Positions 41,478-53,798 of a stretch of DNA of 64,000 bases are shown piece after piece. The notes beneath the pieces are model-generated. The model searched no databases. It was not told where the DNA came from and was given only the letters and a program-made list of their open reading frames with translations. The stretch spans positions 3,999,268 to 4,063,267 of the forward strand of contig NW_020654684.1 of assembly GCF_003589595.1 (NCBI RefSeq). Direction: 5' to 3'. The first letter of the stretch is position 1. Every line of letters starts with the position of its first letter. Origin of the DNA: Hyposmocoma kahamanoa. Lineage: Eukaryota > Arthropoda > Insecta > Lepidoptera > Cosmopterigidae. The position numbers and the translations under genes are program-made.

Positions 41478-41639
41478 CTGAAACAATCACACGTACGTTA
41501 CACCCTCCGAATTTTCTTTTCAAAACACCATAAAAAATCCAACATGTTTTGGTAAAGTTATTAAGTCCTAGTTTTATACATAAAACTACAAAAATGTGTC
41601 TATGTACTTTTATGGAAAACCGTTGAGTTGAAACAATGT

Positions 41640-42220
41640 GAACCTTTTTAATTTATGGTTTTCCTCGATCAGCCAAAAAAAAGAAAAGGGGTTGATTTCG
41701 TACATCGAAGATATTTTGTACAATGTATTTTGGGAGATTATTCCGCGATCCGTAATAGACCGCGTATACCTAGTATACGCGGCGGTTACACAAGTAGGTA
41801 TATTTCAAAAAGTTGTTCGCTGTTTTTGTATCTGTGTAGGTCGCACCGCTCAAATAGGTACTGGAATTAAGAGCCTTGAACACCGCCGTAAAGTTGCCTG
41901 CTTATCGATATTCTACAAGATATATCACGGAGAGTGTGTGAATTCATTCCGCTTTCCCCTTTCTATCATTGGGGGACCAGACGTAAGCCGGGGTTCAACC
42001 CCTACGTTGTGGATATTCCATGGATTCGCACGAAGCGCTTCGCTTCCACATTTATATGGCGAACGGCTATGGAGTGGAATTCCCTGCCTTTGAATGATTG
42101 ATTTGTTTCCTGACCGGTATAACTCGGGCCTTTTCAAGTTTAGGTGTGCATGTTGCATCGTCGACTTCATCGTCACTTTTAGTCAGGTGAGATGGAGGAC
42201 AAATGCGCACTTGTTTTTTA
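41640..42220 (+). pseudogene. LINE C-terminal fragment and 3' end (CR1-like), copy 2
   Basis: LEHRRKVACLSIFYKIYHGE and CVNSFRFPLSIIGG, then RSASLPHLYGERLWSGIPCL (frame to 42093). This corresponds to the ALEHRR.VA.L..FYRI..GEC..ELF and R.FL.RT..LWN.LP region at the end of lepidopteran LINE ORFs. The 3' end matches 38130-38420. 5' truncated. Confidence 0.75.
41760..41782. repeat. 10-bp palindrome
   Basis: CCGCGTATAC, CTA, GTATACGCGG: perfect arms with a 3-nt spacer inside the LINE fragment. Confidence 0.75.
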
Positions 42221-42925
42221 ATAATAAAAAAATACTTCTGAATATGTGAATGAAACTTATGAAATCTCTAAGCAATATCTAAAAGATGCACAGTTCCCGA
42301 TTGTTAAAATAAGAAAGATGCAACGCCTCTGTTGTTCTTGTTAACTGGTGAAATACTTTTACACACTGTGTGTTCTGCAACGGTTTTATTAACAATGTCA
42401 CCTAAAAACTTAACACAGAAAAATCTGCATCGTGTCTAGAATGATCAGCTCTAATTATCTACAGTTAGTGGATGAATACACAGTTTTTTGTATAACAAGT
42501 ACTTACATTTAATTAGTGTGTGAAGTTTGAGTTTAGTTTAAATAAGATATTTTAGTTTTGTTAGGAGTTCCTTCCGAGTCAGGAGTGAGAAATAGTGAAG
42601 TGGATTCGGATTTTATACATATTTAGGACATTAAAAAATATGTAAATAACCTAAAAAAATGGTTTTGTTTATTTTTGTTATTTATAAACTGTAATAGCGT
42701 CTTGGTTACAATAGCATTTAGAGTTTACTAACACCGTTCTACCGATTTAAGCAGCAGTATTCACCGTCGTAGAGCTTTCGGTTTTACAATTGTGGTATTG
42801 ACGCGCTATTGTACGTTTTTAGAAGTACAGTTGCTGTAGAATTCTCAAATATAACGGCCTAAGCGTACTGTAGAAACATATTTATCTGCTGTAGATATCT
42901 CGTTCCAAAGGCTGTAGTAAAATCT
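42221..42925. other. unassigned, probably rk first intron or upstream
   Basis: AT-rich, no gene or element recognised. Confidence 0.35.
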
Positions 42926-43255
42926 ATTTATAATAATAATAATTTATTTATTTGATGTAACATTGACACATATTATTTGTTAGTAAAATCACTTAATGCT
43001 ATTGTTAGTAAGTACACCATTATACATAATAGACACTGCTGGAAACATGCAATTCACAGCAGTGCCTCACGTATGGACGGTCGAATCTGTCCGCTATCGA
43101 GCTCCGGATGTGGTTGGGGCTGGCCCGCACTCGGCGCACCAGAGACGTGCTCCGCTTGCGCATGGTCGCGTAGAAGCAGTCAACTCTTGCTTCTGCGAAG
43201 ATCCCTGACGCGCTCCAGGAGCACGTTTAACAGCTCCAGCCGTTAGAAACATACT
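42926..43255 (-). pseudogene. LINE ORF C-terminus and tail
   Basis: Minus-strand frame reads ARVDCFYATMRKRSTSLVRR and VRASPNHIRSSIADRFDRPY, then a stop, AT-rich UTR and an ATAAATTATTATTATTATAA tail at 42930-42950. It resembles the far C-terminus of lepidopteran LINEs, but I cannot name the clade. Confidence 0.5.
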
Positions 43256-43429
43256 ATATACCATCTAAAGCGTTTTGAATGGTATATAGTAGAATTGTTT
43301 GAATGGAGGAACTTCTAACTTCAAAAACCCTCCACAAGACCTCAAGATGTTATAAAAGCTTCAGAAATATACGACATACCACCTAAAGCGTTTTGAAGGA
43401 AGCTAATAACTCCATTTTTAATCATTAAA

Positions 43430-44530
43430 CTATGTAATCTGTTACTGTCTAGTAGTTACTACTTAAGTATTATTGATATTTGCAAAGGCCGAGAGAACAA
43501 GCTGGAAAAGCCAGTAAGAAGCGTAGAAGGTAATGTGCATTGTTTTGTCTGTTGCTTATTGGTTACTTGTAAGTTTTTTGATATACTATATTTTTATAGA
43601 GGAATTAATATATGTGTCCCATATTGTTTCTGGGTTTGAATATTTCTAGTTTTTTAAATCGCAGCCAGTTTCTTACTCGTAGCACTCAATTAGAACTTAC
43701 TTTAAATGTTAGGATAATGTTCACTTTGTATGTCACAATTACTTTTACTTCTTTAGTTTTGTACCAAAAATGTTATTGGCTTGTTTTTTTATGCAGATTC
43801 AAAGTTTATTATTCCTAATGAAACTGAGTAAGCCGTTATTATTTAATTGTTACTGCTTAATTTTTGTTGATATTCACAAAGGCACGGGGCAGAAGCTGGA
43901 TAAGCTAACAATAATCGTAGAAAGTATTGTGCATTGTTTTAATTATTGCTTGTCAGTTGCTTGTAAGTTTTATATATTCTATATTTGTCTGGTGGTACTG
44001 ATGTCATATGTCCCATTTTGTGTCTGGGTTTGAATATTTCGGGTTATTTAAATCGCAGTCACTTTCTTACTCATAGCACACAGTTATATCGGACTTTATA
44101 TGTTGGGATAATGTTATCTTTGTACGTCACAGTTACAGATATTTTTTTATAAAAATGTTATTGCTATTGCTTTTCCTTGCAGATTCAAAGTTTATTTTTC
44201 TTAATGAAACTATGTAGGTAAGTCACTACTATTTAATTGTTACTGCTTAATTTTTATTGAAATTTGCAAAGGCAGAGACGTAAAGTTGAAAAAGCTATCA
44301 ATAATCGTCGAAGGTATTGAGCATAATTTTATTTGTTGTTTACTTGAAGTCATTTAATATCTTCTACTTAGCCAGTACAATTAACATGATGTGTCACATT
44401 TTATTTCTGGGTTTCAATGTTTCTACTTATTTAAATTGAAGCCCTTTTCTTACTCATAGCATACAGTCACATGTAATCTTATATGCTATTATTACTATTA
44501 CTTTTCCACCTTAATGGCTAACAATAAAAA
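43430..44530 (+). repeat. tandem repeat, ~390-bp unit, about 3 copies
   Basis: The GCAAAGGC/CACAAAGGC landmark occurs at about 43482, 43875 and 44265. ATGTGTCCCATATTG-type and CTGGGTTTGAATATTTC landmarks, and GATTCAAAGTTTATTWTTCY, repeat with the same spacing. Units differ by point changes and small indels; the third is shortened. The array abuts the 5' end of a LINE endonuclease (44550 on). Confidence 0.85.
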
Positions 44531-44549
44531 TATTTTAACTGTGGTCTTT

Positions 44550-45670
44550 ATAAGCAAGGCTCTCTTAGTAAAAATCACAATGAGCTTATTTTTGCAGTGG
44601 AATATCACTCACTGGGTATGTTAGCCATTAATGAAACGTGGTTGCGACCAAATGAGGAAGGCAGAGCGCCGGCTCTGCCTGGTTATAGGTTGATTAGCGC
44701 ACCAAGGCCATTAAACATTCGCAATGGGCGTGGCGGTGGCGTGGCTTTCTTTGTCAAAAGAAAAAGAATTAGAGCTAGGGTTTGGCAGCATCCTGAATGC
44801 TCATCAGTTGAACAGGTCTGGTTGAAAGTTAACATTAATGGTTGCAAGATTTTTTTGGGCACAGTTTCTCGACCTTCCTTGTGAAGTGTTGATATTTTCT
44901 TGAATGATTTGTCTGATTCTGTTAGTTCTTTGGGACTCTGTGACGGTTTAACATTGCTTGGCGATTTTAATATTGATTTGTTAGTACCAGATAGTATAAA
45001 TTCCGTAATTTTTTTATTTCATTAGTATTCGTAATTTGAAGCAAGTTGTTGCATCTCCAACTCATTTTACAGACCATAGCGAGACTCTTAGACGTTGTGT
45101 GTACAGATGTTCTCCTGAGAAGTGTTAAAATTGACATGGTGGGTAAACTAGCAAACCATGCCCTGATTATCTGCGAATATAGTTTCAAGAAGCCGACGAT
45201 TCCTTCAAAATTAATTTGTAATAGGCCTTTAAAGGATATTAATCTCAGTCAGTTTAATTTTGACCTTAAACTTTTACCATGGTTTAGAGTATCCGACAGT
45301 TACAACGTTGATGAAATAGTATCTTTGTGCAATACACTACTTCTCAATTTGCATGATGTTCATGCTCCAATTAAGTCAATAAGAATTAAAAAACAATCGT
45401 ATCTCAAGGTCACTAACACCATAAAACTTACGATGAACATGCGAAATGAAGCTCATATGCGTTACATACGGACTAAAAATGAATCCCATACAGAGTATTA
45501 AAAGCAATTGAAAAATTTACTTAATTCTTCTTTATTCTAAGAAAAACGTGCTTATTTTAATCATAATGTTAAAGCTTAATGGAAAAACTTAAAATCACAT
45601 ATTTTCCTTCCAAAATCAGATATGGACCCATCTCTCTTCTGCTGAAGATATAAATAAATTTTTCGTAGAC
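44550..45670 (+). pseudogene. LINE ORF2 5' part, endonuclease, broken
   Basis: LAINETWLRPNEEGRAPALP and GRGGGVAFFVKRKRIRARVW (44597-44884), then in another frame LTLLGDFNIDLLVPDS (about 44945-44995) and SPTHFTDHSETL. Then comes the linker frame 45046-45501. Together they are an EEP endonuclease (INETW, GDFN) and the linker to RT. Stops and frameshifts make it inactive. The RT half lies at 48521-50170, beyond an inserted transposon. Confidence 0.82.
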
Positions 45671-45913
45671 CTGCCTGGTTCCAATAAAGTTAATTTGACT
45701 GATTTTATTTATTATGAGTCGCGTAGATTTGGTTCTTCTATATTTAATATAAATTGTTTAGGTGATGAATGTATTTTAAAAATAATTGGCTCTTTGAAAT
45801 CTAATGCTCTGGTTTTGATGGAATTAGTTTAGATATGCTTATGTTAACCTTTCCTAATACTATTACATCTTTGCTGCTATTACATCTAGTGAACAGGTCT
45901 ATTATCACAAGTA
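45671..45913 (+). repeat. 243-bp LINE segment, left copy of a direct duplication
   Basis: Nearly identical to 48521-48763 (three single-base differences seen). It ends at the TA (45912-45913) where the Tc1-like element begins. Confidence 0.92.
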
Positions 45914-48520
45914 CAGTCGCGTGCACTGAAATGTATACGTTCACTTATTTTCGAAAATATGTAAACATCAGATATTTCAAAAATATGTAACCTTGTGCTG
46001 GTTTCAAAAATATGTAATCACGACATTATTTCAAAAACTGTATACTTTTATTTCAAAGAAAAGTGAACAAACTACAACCAGTGAAAAGTATACACTTCTG
46101 GTGTTAAATATATGTATCCATATCATTTTATCATAAATATGTATCCACTTTTAAAACTATGGAATTTGTTAGGTTTTTAGTAATATTTGCATCGTTCTCA
46201 GAAATATGTATACACAATAAACATACGCGCCGGTTGCAAACTTTTTGTGCGTATTTTACTAACTCGGGCGGCAACAACGTCAGTGTTATTCGGTTAAACT
46301 ACCCTCAATTTTTTTTGTTGACAATCATAAGTGAACGGTATACTATATCCATTTGTCTATGTGGTGCAGCGCAAGTGATACAAGTATTTTCCGAGTTAAC
46401 GAAATAAATTAGTTGCGGACACGATGAGTAATACTCGTAATAATTATATTGTGCCTTATCGTATAAGTTCACATGAGAAGCATAAAATTATAATTTTGAA
46501 AGAGCAGGGGCGCTCAGTTACGGATATTGCCAACGAAATAGGAATAACAGTAAGTATTTTATGAGTATTATATCGATACTATAGCGAACATACTTATACA
46601 TATAGGCTAGTTTCATTTTTTATTTTTTTTTATTTTTTTATTTTGTACAAGTTACAAGTTGTTATTCATGTTTTCAGAGAAAAACCGTATATCTTTGGCT
46701 CAAACGGTGGGGCGAGGAAGGTAGCGTAGATTGCCGTAAAAACAAAGGCCGTGCGCGTAAGACTACCGAAGCGCAGGACACCGAACTTGTGAGCAGTGTC
46801 TACCGTAATGGATTCATTAAAATCCGAGACTTGTCAGAGTCACTACAAGTTTCGTCGTCTACAATTCGACGACGCCTACACTCAGCTGGCATACATTACA
46901 GGACTCCAGCTCGGAAACCAGTATTAACGGACCGCCATAAGCAACAACGACTGCAGTTTGCCAGGGAATACTTAAATTACGATTTCAGCAGCACCATTTT
47001 TTCTGACGAAAAAGTGTTTGTTTCCTCTGCTGATGGACGTGTTTCCTTATGGCGTCCCAATGATACTCGGTATTTAGAGAAAAATGTACTGCCATCGAGA
47101 AGAAGTGGCCGGATAAGTTTTGGTGTTTGGGGTTGGATGGCAGCTAGTGGTCCAGGTGAACTAACCGAAATTAGTGGTAGGATGAACAGTCAGCAATATA
47201 ATAACATTTTACAAGAGGTTTTGTTACCTAGTTTGGAGGTATATTTTCCTGAATCCGGTACTTTGCCGTTTGTGCAGGACAATTCCGCTGTTCACAATTC
47301 CCGGTTGAGCCGAGCCTGGTTCAATCGCCATCATAATAAACTTGATTTGTTGCCGTGGCCGCCAAAAAGTCCGGACTTAAACCCCATAGAAAATCTATGG
47401 GGTTTGATGGTCCAGCAGTGGGACAGCAACCAAGCAAGAAACAAAGAAGTTTGGTTGAACATGTCCACGAAATATGGGACAGTTTTAGAGGGACTAACAC
47501 GTGTTCTAATATGGTTTCTTCAATGCAAGAGAGGTTGCAAGCAATCATCGATTGTCACGGTGGTTACACAAGATTTTAATTTTTCTTAAGGTTCATACAC
47601 GGCTGTAAAAATATTTATTTATTGCATTTCATAAAGTTAAGTTCTTGAACAACATTAATAATAATAATTAATAATAATAATAATAGGCTACGGGAAGGGC
47701 AAGACTCTAAAATTGATAAGAATAATAATAAATTGCCGGTTTTCCGGTTTTGAGGTTTCTTACGTTAAAAATTTAACGTTTATACAGAAATAAGAGCGCG
47801 TTACCGCGAATATGATTACGTTACTTGTTTTACTACCTTTTTCGTAGATGTCACGTTTTTGTCGGAAATGAGCGATATAACATTTTGTAATTATCACACT
47901 TAATACAATCTGCGTTTGTCAAAACAACGAGTTTCTTTGGATGTATAAATATAGATCTAAAGAAATTCTTTGTTTTGACAATGATAATGTTGTCTATATG
48001 CATTATTATAATGATATATAATAAATAAATACCTTTTATATTTACTTTGCAATAAAATGTATTGATTTAACTTTATACTAAAGGCAAAATAATGATTACA
48101 ATTAATAAAATCACAATTTGATTCTGCAAAGCCTTGTATTATTGTTATACCCAACAACTGCAGACACGGTATATTTATTTTCTAAATACAAGATTATTGA
48201 AAATTTGCCAACAAAACTTAACTTAGATGGGGATTTGTTCGCTAATTTATAATAATCTTGTATTTGTATACATTTCATTGAAAATGCACAGTATTAAATA
48301 TTTATGAAAATGATATGGATACATGTATTTAACACCAGAAGTGTATACTTTTCACTGGTTGTAGTTTGTTCACTTTTCTTTGAAATAAAAGTATACAATT
48401 TTTGAAATAATGTCGTGATTACATATTTTTGAAACCAGCACAAGGTTACATATTTTTGAAATATGTAATGTTTACATATTTTCGAAAATAAGTGAACGTA
48501 TACATTTCAGTGCACGCGAC
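45914..48520 (+). mobile_element. Tc1-like (DD36E) transposon with ~230-bp inverted repeats
   Basis: Left end CAGTCGCGTGCACTGAAATG at 45914; the right end is its complement, ending CAGTGCACGCGAC at 48520. The inverted repeats stay similar for about 230 bp (45914-46145 and 48290-48520). The right end has lost its last two bases (TG) and the expected TA. It carries a two-exon transposase gene and is inserted in a LINE. Confidence 0.9.
46424..47589 (+). pseudogene. DD36E Tc1-like transposase, two exons, C-terminal frameshift
   Basis: Exon 1 is 46424-46549 (42 codons, start Met, donor GTAAGT); intron 46550-46677 ends TTTTCAG; exon 2 is 46678-47589. Joined, it gives about 345 residues. The N-terminus has helix-turn-helix motifs SVTDIANEIGIT/RKTVYLWL and IRDLSESLQVSSSTIRRRL. 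Catalytic residues are D152 (IFSDEKVF), D243 (FVQDNSAVHNS) and E280 (SPDLNPIENLWG). Thirty-six residues separate D243 and E280, fitting the DD36E group. Near 47448 the family-like C-terminus (SLVEHVHEIW..GGYT) moves to another frame, so the copy is probably defective. Confidence 0.85.
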
Positions 48521-48763
48521 CTGTCTGGTTCCAATAAAGTTAATTTGACTGATTTTATTTATTATGAGTCGCGTAGATTTGGTTCTTCTATATTTAATAT
48601 AAATTGTTTAGGTGATGAATGTATTTTAAAAATAATTGGCTCTTTGAAATCTAATGCTCTGGTTTTGATGGAATTAGTTTAGATATGCTTATGTTAACCT
48701 TTCCTGATACTATTACATCTTTGCTGCTATTACATCTAGTGAATAGGTCTATTATCACAAGTA
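48521..48763 (+). repeat. 243-bp LINE segment, right copy of a direct duplication
   Basis: Repeats 45671-45913 in the same orientation, then continues into the rest of the LINE (CTTTCCCCAAACAATGG). The junction with the transposon has a 3-bp overlap, GAC. Confidence 0.92.
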
Positions 48764-50170
48764 CTTTCCCCAAACAATGGAAAACATCCATAGTACAGCC
48801 CCTTCCAAAGACCTCAAATCCTTCCACATTTAAAGATCTCAGGCCGATTAGTATCCTAGTTTACCAGCAGCTTCTTGTTTATTTAGAGGAGAATTGTATT
48901 CTCCCTCAAATACAGTCTGGATTCAGAAAGAGTAGGAGCACGGCTAGTGCTTTGTTGAGGGTACAAGTCATTTTCTTGAAGCGCAAGACTTAGGGTTGTG
49001 CACTGTTTTAGTACTATTGGATTTTTCACGTGCTTTTAACACTCTAAATTTATCTCTTTTAGTTTCTAAATTGCTATGTTATGGATTTCATGTATCTGCG
49101 GTTAAATGGTTCCACAGCTATCTACACGACCGACAACAAATAGTAAAATTGTGCAATGTCAATGGCTCTGTAGCATTTTCTTCTCCTTCTGCTGTTACAC
49201 GTGGTGTACCACAAGGATCCATCCTTGGACCTTTATTGTATATTCTCTATAGTGCTGACATCATAAATTGTGTTAAACATTGTAAAATACAGCTATATGA
49301 TGATAATGTTCAGCTTTATCTTTCCTGTAGACCTGAAGAAATTGAATCAGCTGTTAGGAAAATCAATGAAGACTTAGGTAATATGTAGATATTACCTAGC
49401 AGCTGTAGAACTGGTCGTCCAGAAATTGCTTGAAGTTAAACCCGGACAAATCTAAATTTATGGTACTAGGTTCTAGGCAGCAGCTTGCTAAAGCGGTTTC
49501 TTATTCTCCAGCCATTAGATTGAATGACAAGGTTATTGAATCCTCGGAGATAGTAAGAAATTTAGGGGTGCTAATTGATTCCGAACTAAGATTTGAGAAG
49601 CACATTCAGGAGCTAGTAAGTAACTGCTTCTATCGCCTGAAAGTGCTTTACATAGTACGCAGGTTTCTAAGCATTGAACTCTGCATTAATCTAGTAGAGT
49701 CTCGGGTACTTTCCAAATTCAATTATGCAGACACCGTATATGGTCCACGACTCCTAGCTAAAACCAAAAGCCTAGTGCAACGCCTACAGAATGCCTGTAC
49801 CAGATTTTGTTTTGATGTTCCTAGCAAGAGTCATGTTACACCATTCATCAACTATGCGAAATTGCTGAATATGTCATCTAGGAGATCGGTTCATTTTGCA
49901 TCTCTACTCTTCCGTATAGTGAAAATATGCAAGCCTTTTTGTCTGTACAATAAACTCACCTGGTCCTCTCGAAAACAAAGGTTTCGTCTTTCGCGTGGTG
50001 TTGTTCTCAAAGTACCTCCGCATAATACAACTGCCTTTAAGGGTAGTTTCAAATATATGGCCGCTAAAATATGGAACAATATTCCCCCTCCCCTGCACAA
50101 CCTGTCAACCATTAAATCTTTTAAAATTATAATAAAACAGTACTATCTAGAGCTCCAACTGAGCGGCTAG
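48685..50170 (+). pseudogene. LINE ORF2 3' part, reverse transcriptase, broken
   Basis: Three frames: PKQWKTSIVQPLPK, FKDLRPISIL with a short deletion, IQSGFRKSRSTASALL (48685-48993). Then LDFSRAFNTLN, GVPQGSILGPLLYIL and a damaged YADD box reading LYDDNVQLY (48996-49388). Then LKLNPDKSKFMVLG, VRNLGVLIDSELRFEKHI and AAKIWNNIPPPLH (49430-50170). The order is a jockey/CR1-type RT. Damage at the catalytic box and two frame breaks make it inactive. The 3' end is at about 50225 after AATAAACTTTAATAG. Confidence 0.85.
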
Positions 50171-50289
50171 GTAACAATTTTTGTTTATTTTTATTTGTTT
50201 AAGAGGAATAAACTTTAATAGAAACTTTGATGGAATTGCTTGCTTCAAGAGAGGCAGCCTTTTCTAGTTCTAGTTTTTCTTTATTAATG

Positions 50290-50535
50290 TCTCAGAAGAG
50301 CAGTATTTCATACATTCAATTCTTGTAATAATTCCTAACAAGTGCAGTATCAGCGGGTAACCGATAGATGCACGTCGCGTCCGATCGGCTGGCCTAGAAA
50401 TCTTTGGGGGAGGCCTATGTTTAGCACTGGACGTCTTCCGGCTGATATGATGATGATGATGATGATGACGTGCAGTATTTCATAACGTTCAATTCATGTA
50501 ATAATCCCAGACACGTGTAGTATTTTACATACATT
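50290..50535. repeat. two-unit tandem repeat split by an RTE tail
   Basis: GCAGTATTTCATACATTCAA with TTCTTGTAATAATTCC (50296-50331), and GCAGTATTTCATAACGTTCA with ATTCATGTAATAATCC (50471-50507). The RTE fragment lies between them. Confidence 0.7.
50351..50469 (+). mobile_element. 3' end of an RTE-like LINE with target duplication
   Basis: 119-bp 3' fragment: GCACGTCGCGTCCGATCGGC, TGGGGGAGGCCTATGTTTAG, and a (GAT)n tail. Flanking GTGCAGTAT at 50342-50350 and 50470-50478 is a 9-bp target duplication. The ORF remnant corresponds to the last residues of RTE-like ORFs. Confidence 0.75.
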
Positions 50536-52329
50536 TAAGGGTAGCCGCATCCGATAAGAGTACGCAATGTAAAATGCGCAGAAGTTATTTACAATACGCA
50601 ACTAAGTTCAGTGTCATTTTGTAGTTCTAGGAAGTGGAGATTGTTGTGCGAAAAAATATTTATAAATTATTTAAAACCAAGAAACTACCTAAGTCTGGAC
50701 ATTTTTATGTATTTGATTAAAACTTTCTGGTATTTTCAAATTGTTACTGAGACTAAACTAAGCATATTTTTTTAATACTGACTGTGTATCAAATCGCCCA
50801 AAAACTCGTCTAGAGGTCAAACTGCAATCGATTCTGGTCACTTGCAACATCCATAGTTGCAAGTAACCCCATACTTAGTAGCAATTTTATTCTGAAATGG
50901 CTAAAGTGTGCAAGAGTACGCGCGTAGTCTCAGACCATTTTTTTAGAATGGTGTACTGCAGAATGTAATATCTATCGCTGTGCCTCGTTCTAAGTCAACT
51001 GAAACCTTTTGCGAGAGTCTACTATTTTTGTAGGTTGAACAGTAGCGATGCGCCACTTTGAATGATACTAATCATTCGAATGGGCAAATCATTCGAATAA
51101 GTCGAATCCAAGCACAATCATTCGACTCGAGTTGAATGATTTATCAATACCGAATGAGAAATGCTCAATGGAATCTATGGATTAATACTACTAATTAGTA
51201 ATGAATGACATTCAAATCATTAGAATACGAAAATTAGTAGGTTACTAATTTGACATTCGAATGACAGGATTACCGATTACTATTACAGGACAGGATTATT
51301 GTCGAATATTGAAATCATTCATAATCGCGCTTCGCTATTGAACAGTGTGTACATATGCTGCGAATGTGCCTGAAATATCGGTTGCAAGTGCGCCTAAAGC
51401 ACCACCACCACTCTAAATGAGGTATGTCCGTGCAACAAGTAGAGTCTTCTCAGCTCTCCATGAGCAAAGGGCCATTCATACCGAGATAAAGTATCACATT
51501 ATTAGAGGTTATTCGTGCAACCGATAAACGAAGTCCTATCAAAAAAGGTGTTGCGTACTCTTACCGACGCACATGCGTTCTCCTACCCATAGTACAGTGT
51601 AAGAGTTCGCAAATCCAATTTTGCACTTCTTTATCAATTACAACCACATTATTAATTATAACTACTTTTCACGTTAGTATGTAAAAATCAGATAAGTAGA
51701 CTACATTAATAAAACGACAGCTGATTTTTAAAACATTTTTGGTTTCCTTCTACTCCAAAACTTCAAAACTTAAGCGCGTCGTCATAAACCCTGGCTACCC
51801 TAATAGTTCCTATTGTCAGTAATTTTTGTAATTGGTTTTAGTTAATATTTAAATTACATTTTATAATTTTAGTGTTTACTACACTAGTACTTACGTGCCA
51901 TCTCATCTTGTAAAAGCGGTTCCAACTGAAAACCAGCGTTACAGCTGTGCTGTGACATATGCTGTGTTGGATCCGTTTCAGCTTATAAATATATGTAATC
52001 AATAATTTGTTTTATCTGATTTGTTTGAATTTTCTTAAGCTGAATAAACGTTTCTTTATTTATTTCTTTCTTCTTCTTTGAACAGAGACATATTCAAAGA
52101 CGCAGAGGGCGCGTGCGCAGCGCGAACTGTGCATACGGCCAGCCGTCTATCCCTGTTTTGTCCCAGCTGATGCGAATATTGAATTTCTCCAGATTGTCAG
52201 GACTGTCCAATTTATTGTGTACGATTGATAGGTAGTGTACTACGAGTATCCACTTTCGCCTAAAATCAGCGTTTCTAAATCAACCAGCTGTTACAAAGAA
52301 GCAAGGGTAGAGAAACCGAAATACCACCA
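50536..52329. other. unassigned AT-rich sequence
   Basis: No gene seen. 51059-51330 contains many ATTCGAAT/CATTCGA motifs in both orientations. A poly(A)-signal-like AATAAACG and T-rich end at 52043-52075 may mark a retroposon tail. Confidence 0.4.
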
Positions 52330-53397
52330 TAAGTTCTTTTATTCAGCCAACGAGCGAATTTACGTTATAGTCGTTCCACTATAAAGTTATATTTTTTTCG
52401 TGAGGATCCCAAAGGATAGCCGTACTCAAGTTTACCGCGAACATACGCATGATACAAAACTTTTGCCACTCTGCTGTTCTGGAATTGTGAAGCAGTCCAA
52501 AGTCACGAATTTGTTCTCTATCCAAAGAAGCGTCATTTAAACTATATCTACGAAGCAAAGGATCGTTTACGCGTAAAGGCGTTTAGTGGCAATCGATTAA
52601 CCCGACACCACTCGGCGTCGGCGTCAATATCAAATTGTAGCGCCTCATTATCTAACGCCTTACTAAGCTTCTTAAAAAGCGAACAAAAGACATTTCGTGG
52701 ATAGGATATAGTTTCGTAGTTCATTAATCATGAGTAAGAAAAGTGTTGGTCTTAAGGTACTTCCGTGACTCACTCCGGATCTTGTATAATAGTTAAGAGA
52801 CTCCTAACTACCTACTCTAACAAACTGATGTCTACCACCCAAGTAAAGGCCCATTTAGATGGAGAGAGTTTCTCGTCTCGAAGATGCGATTATCGAAAGA
52901 ATATAAAAAACTTTCCTCGTCTAAACATTCGCGATTATCGACCGTGCACGTGTGCGATAATCTCCTCGCCTTTCAATATTGAACGTCTCCGTGTAAACAG
53001 AACTCGAAAGCAAAAATCGTATTTCGAGTTTCTGTGCCAGCCGTTTCTACCACGAGTGCGGTGCGCGAGGGTGTTTTGATTATCACTGCTTTTCTAAGAC
53101 AAGAATTAATGGAAGGAGAGCGAAAAAAGAATTTCAAATAACGGTGAGTGAGTGAGTGCCTCTGTGGTCGAATATAGCGTGGGCAATATAGTATTTAGGG
53201 TGCTCTCGTAACGAATATGGCACTCCTTTCTAAATCCAGGAAGAAAAGTCGTGCCCGCACTTTTCAAATAATGGCAAGTTGGGTATCGTTTTTGAGGTAT
53301 TTGGGGGTGCTCATTACGAACATAGCATTTGTTTCTAAATCCAAGATGGCCGACACGACTTTTCAAGTAAATGTACTTTTCAATAAACACTCGAACT

Positions 53398-53795
53398 AAC
53401 TCCCCACTCACTCCCTACTCACTCACTCACTCACTCACTCACCCACTCACTCACCACTCACTCACTCACTCACTCACTCACCCACTCACTCGCCACTCAC
53501 TCACTCACTCACCACTCACTCACTAACTCACCACTCACTCACTACTCACTCACTCACTCACCACTCACCACTCACTCACTCACTCACTCCCTCACTCACT
53601 CACCCACTCACTCACAACTCACTTACTCACTAACCACTCATTCACTCACTCACTCACTCACTCACTCACTCACCACTCACTCACTCACACACCACTCACT
53701 CACTCACTCACCACTTACTCACGCACGCACGCATGCACGCCCGCGCGCACGCACGCTCGCACGCACTCACTCAGTCACTCACGCACTCACTCGCC
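53398..53795 (+). repeat. (ACTC)n array, first copy
   Basis: About 400 bp of imperfect CACTCACTCACT interrupted by CCACT and ACGC variants, ending in ACGCACGCACGC. Open frames in it (HSLTHSL-type) are artefacts. Confidence 0.93.
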
Positions 53796-53798
53796 TTA

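Noticed and set aside
53398..53795. CRISPR-like array
   Set aside because: Simple tetranucleotide repeat without spacers, in a eukaryotic transposon.
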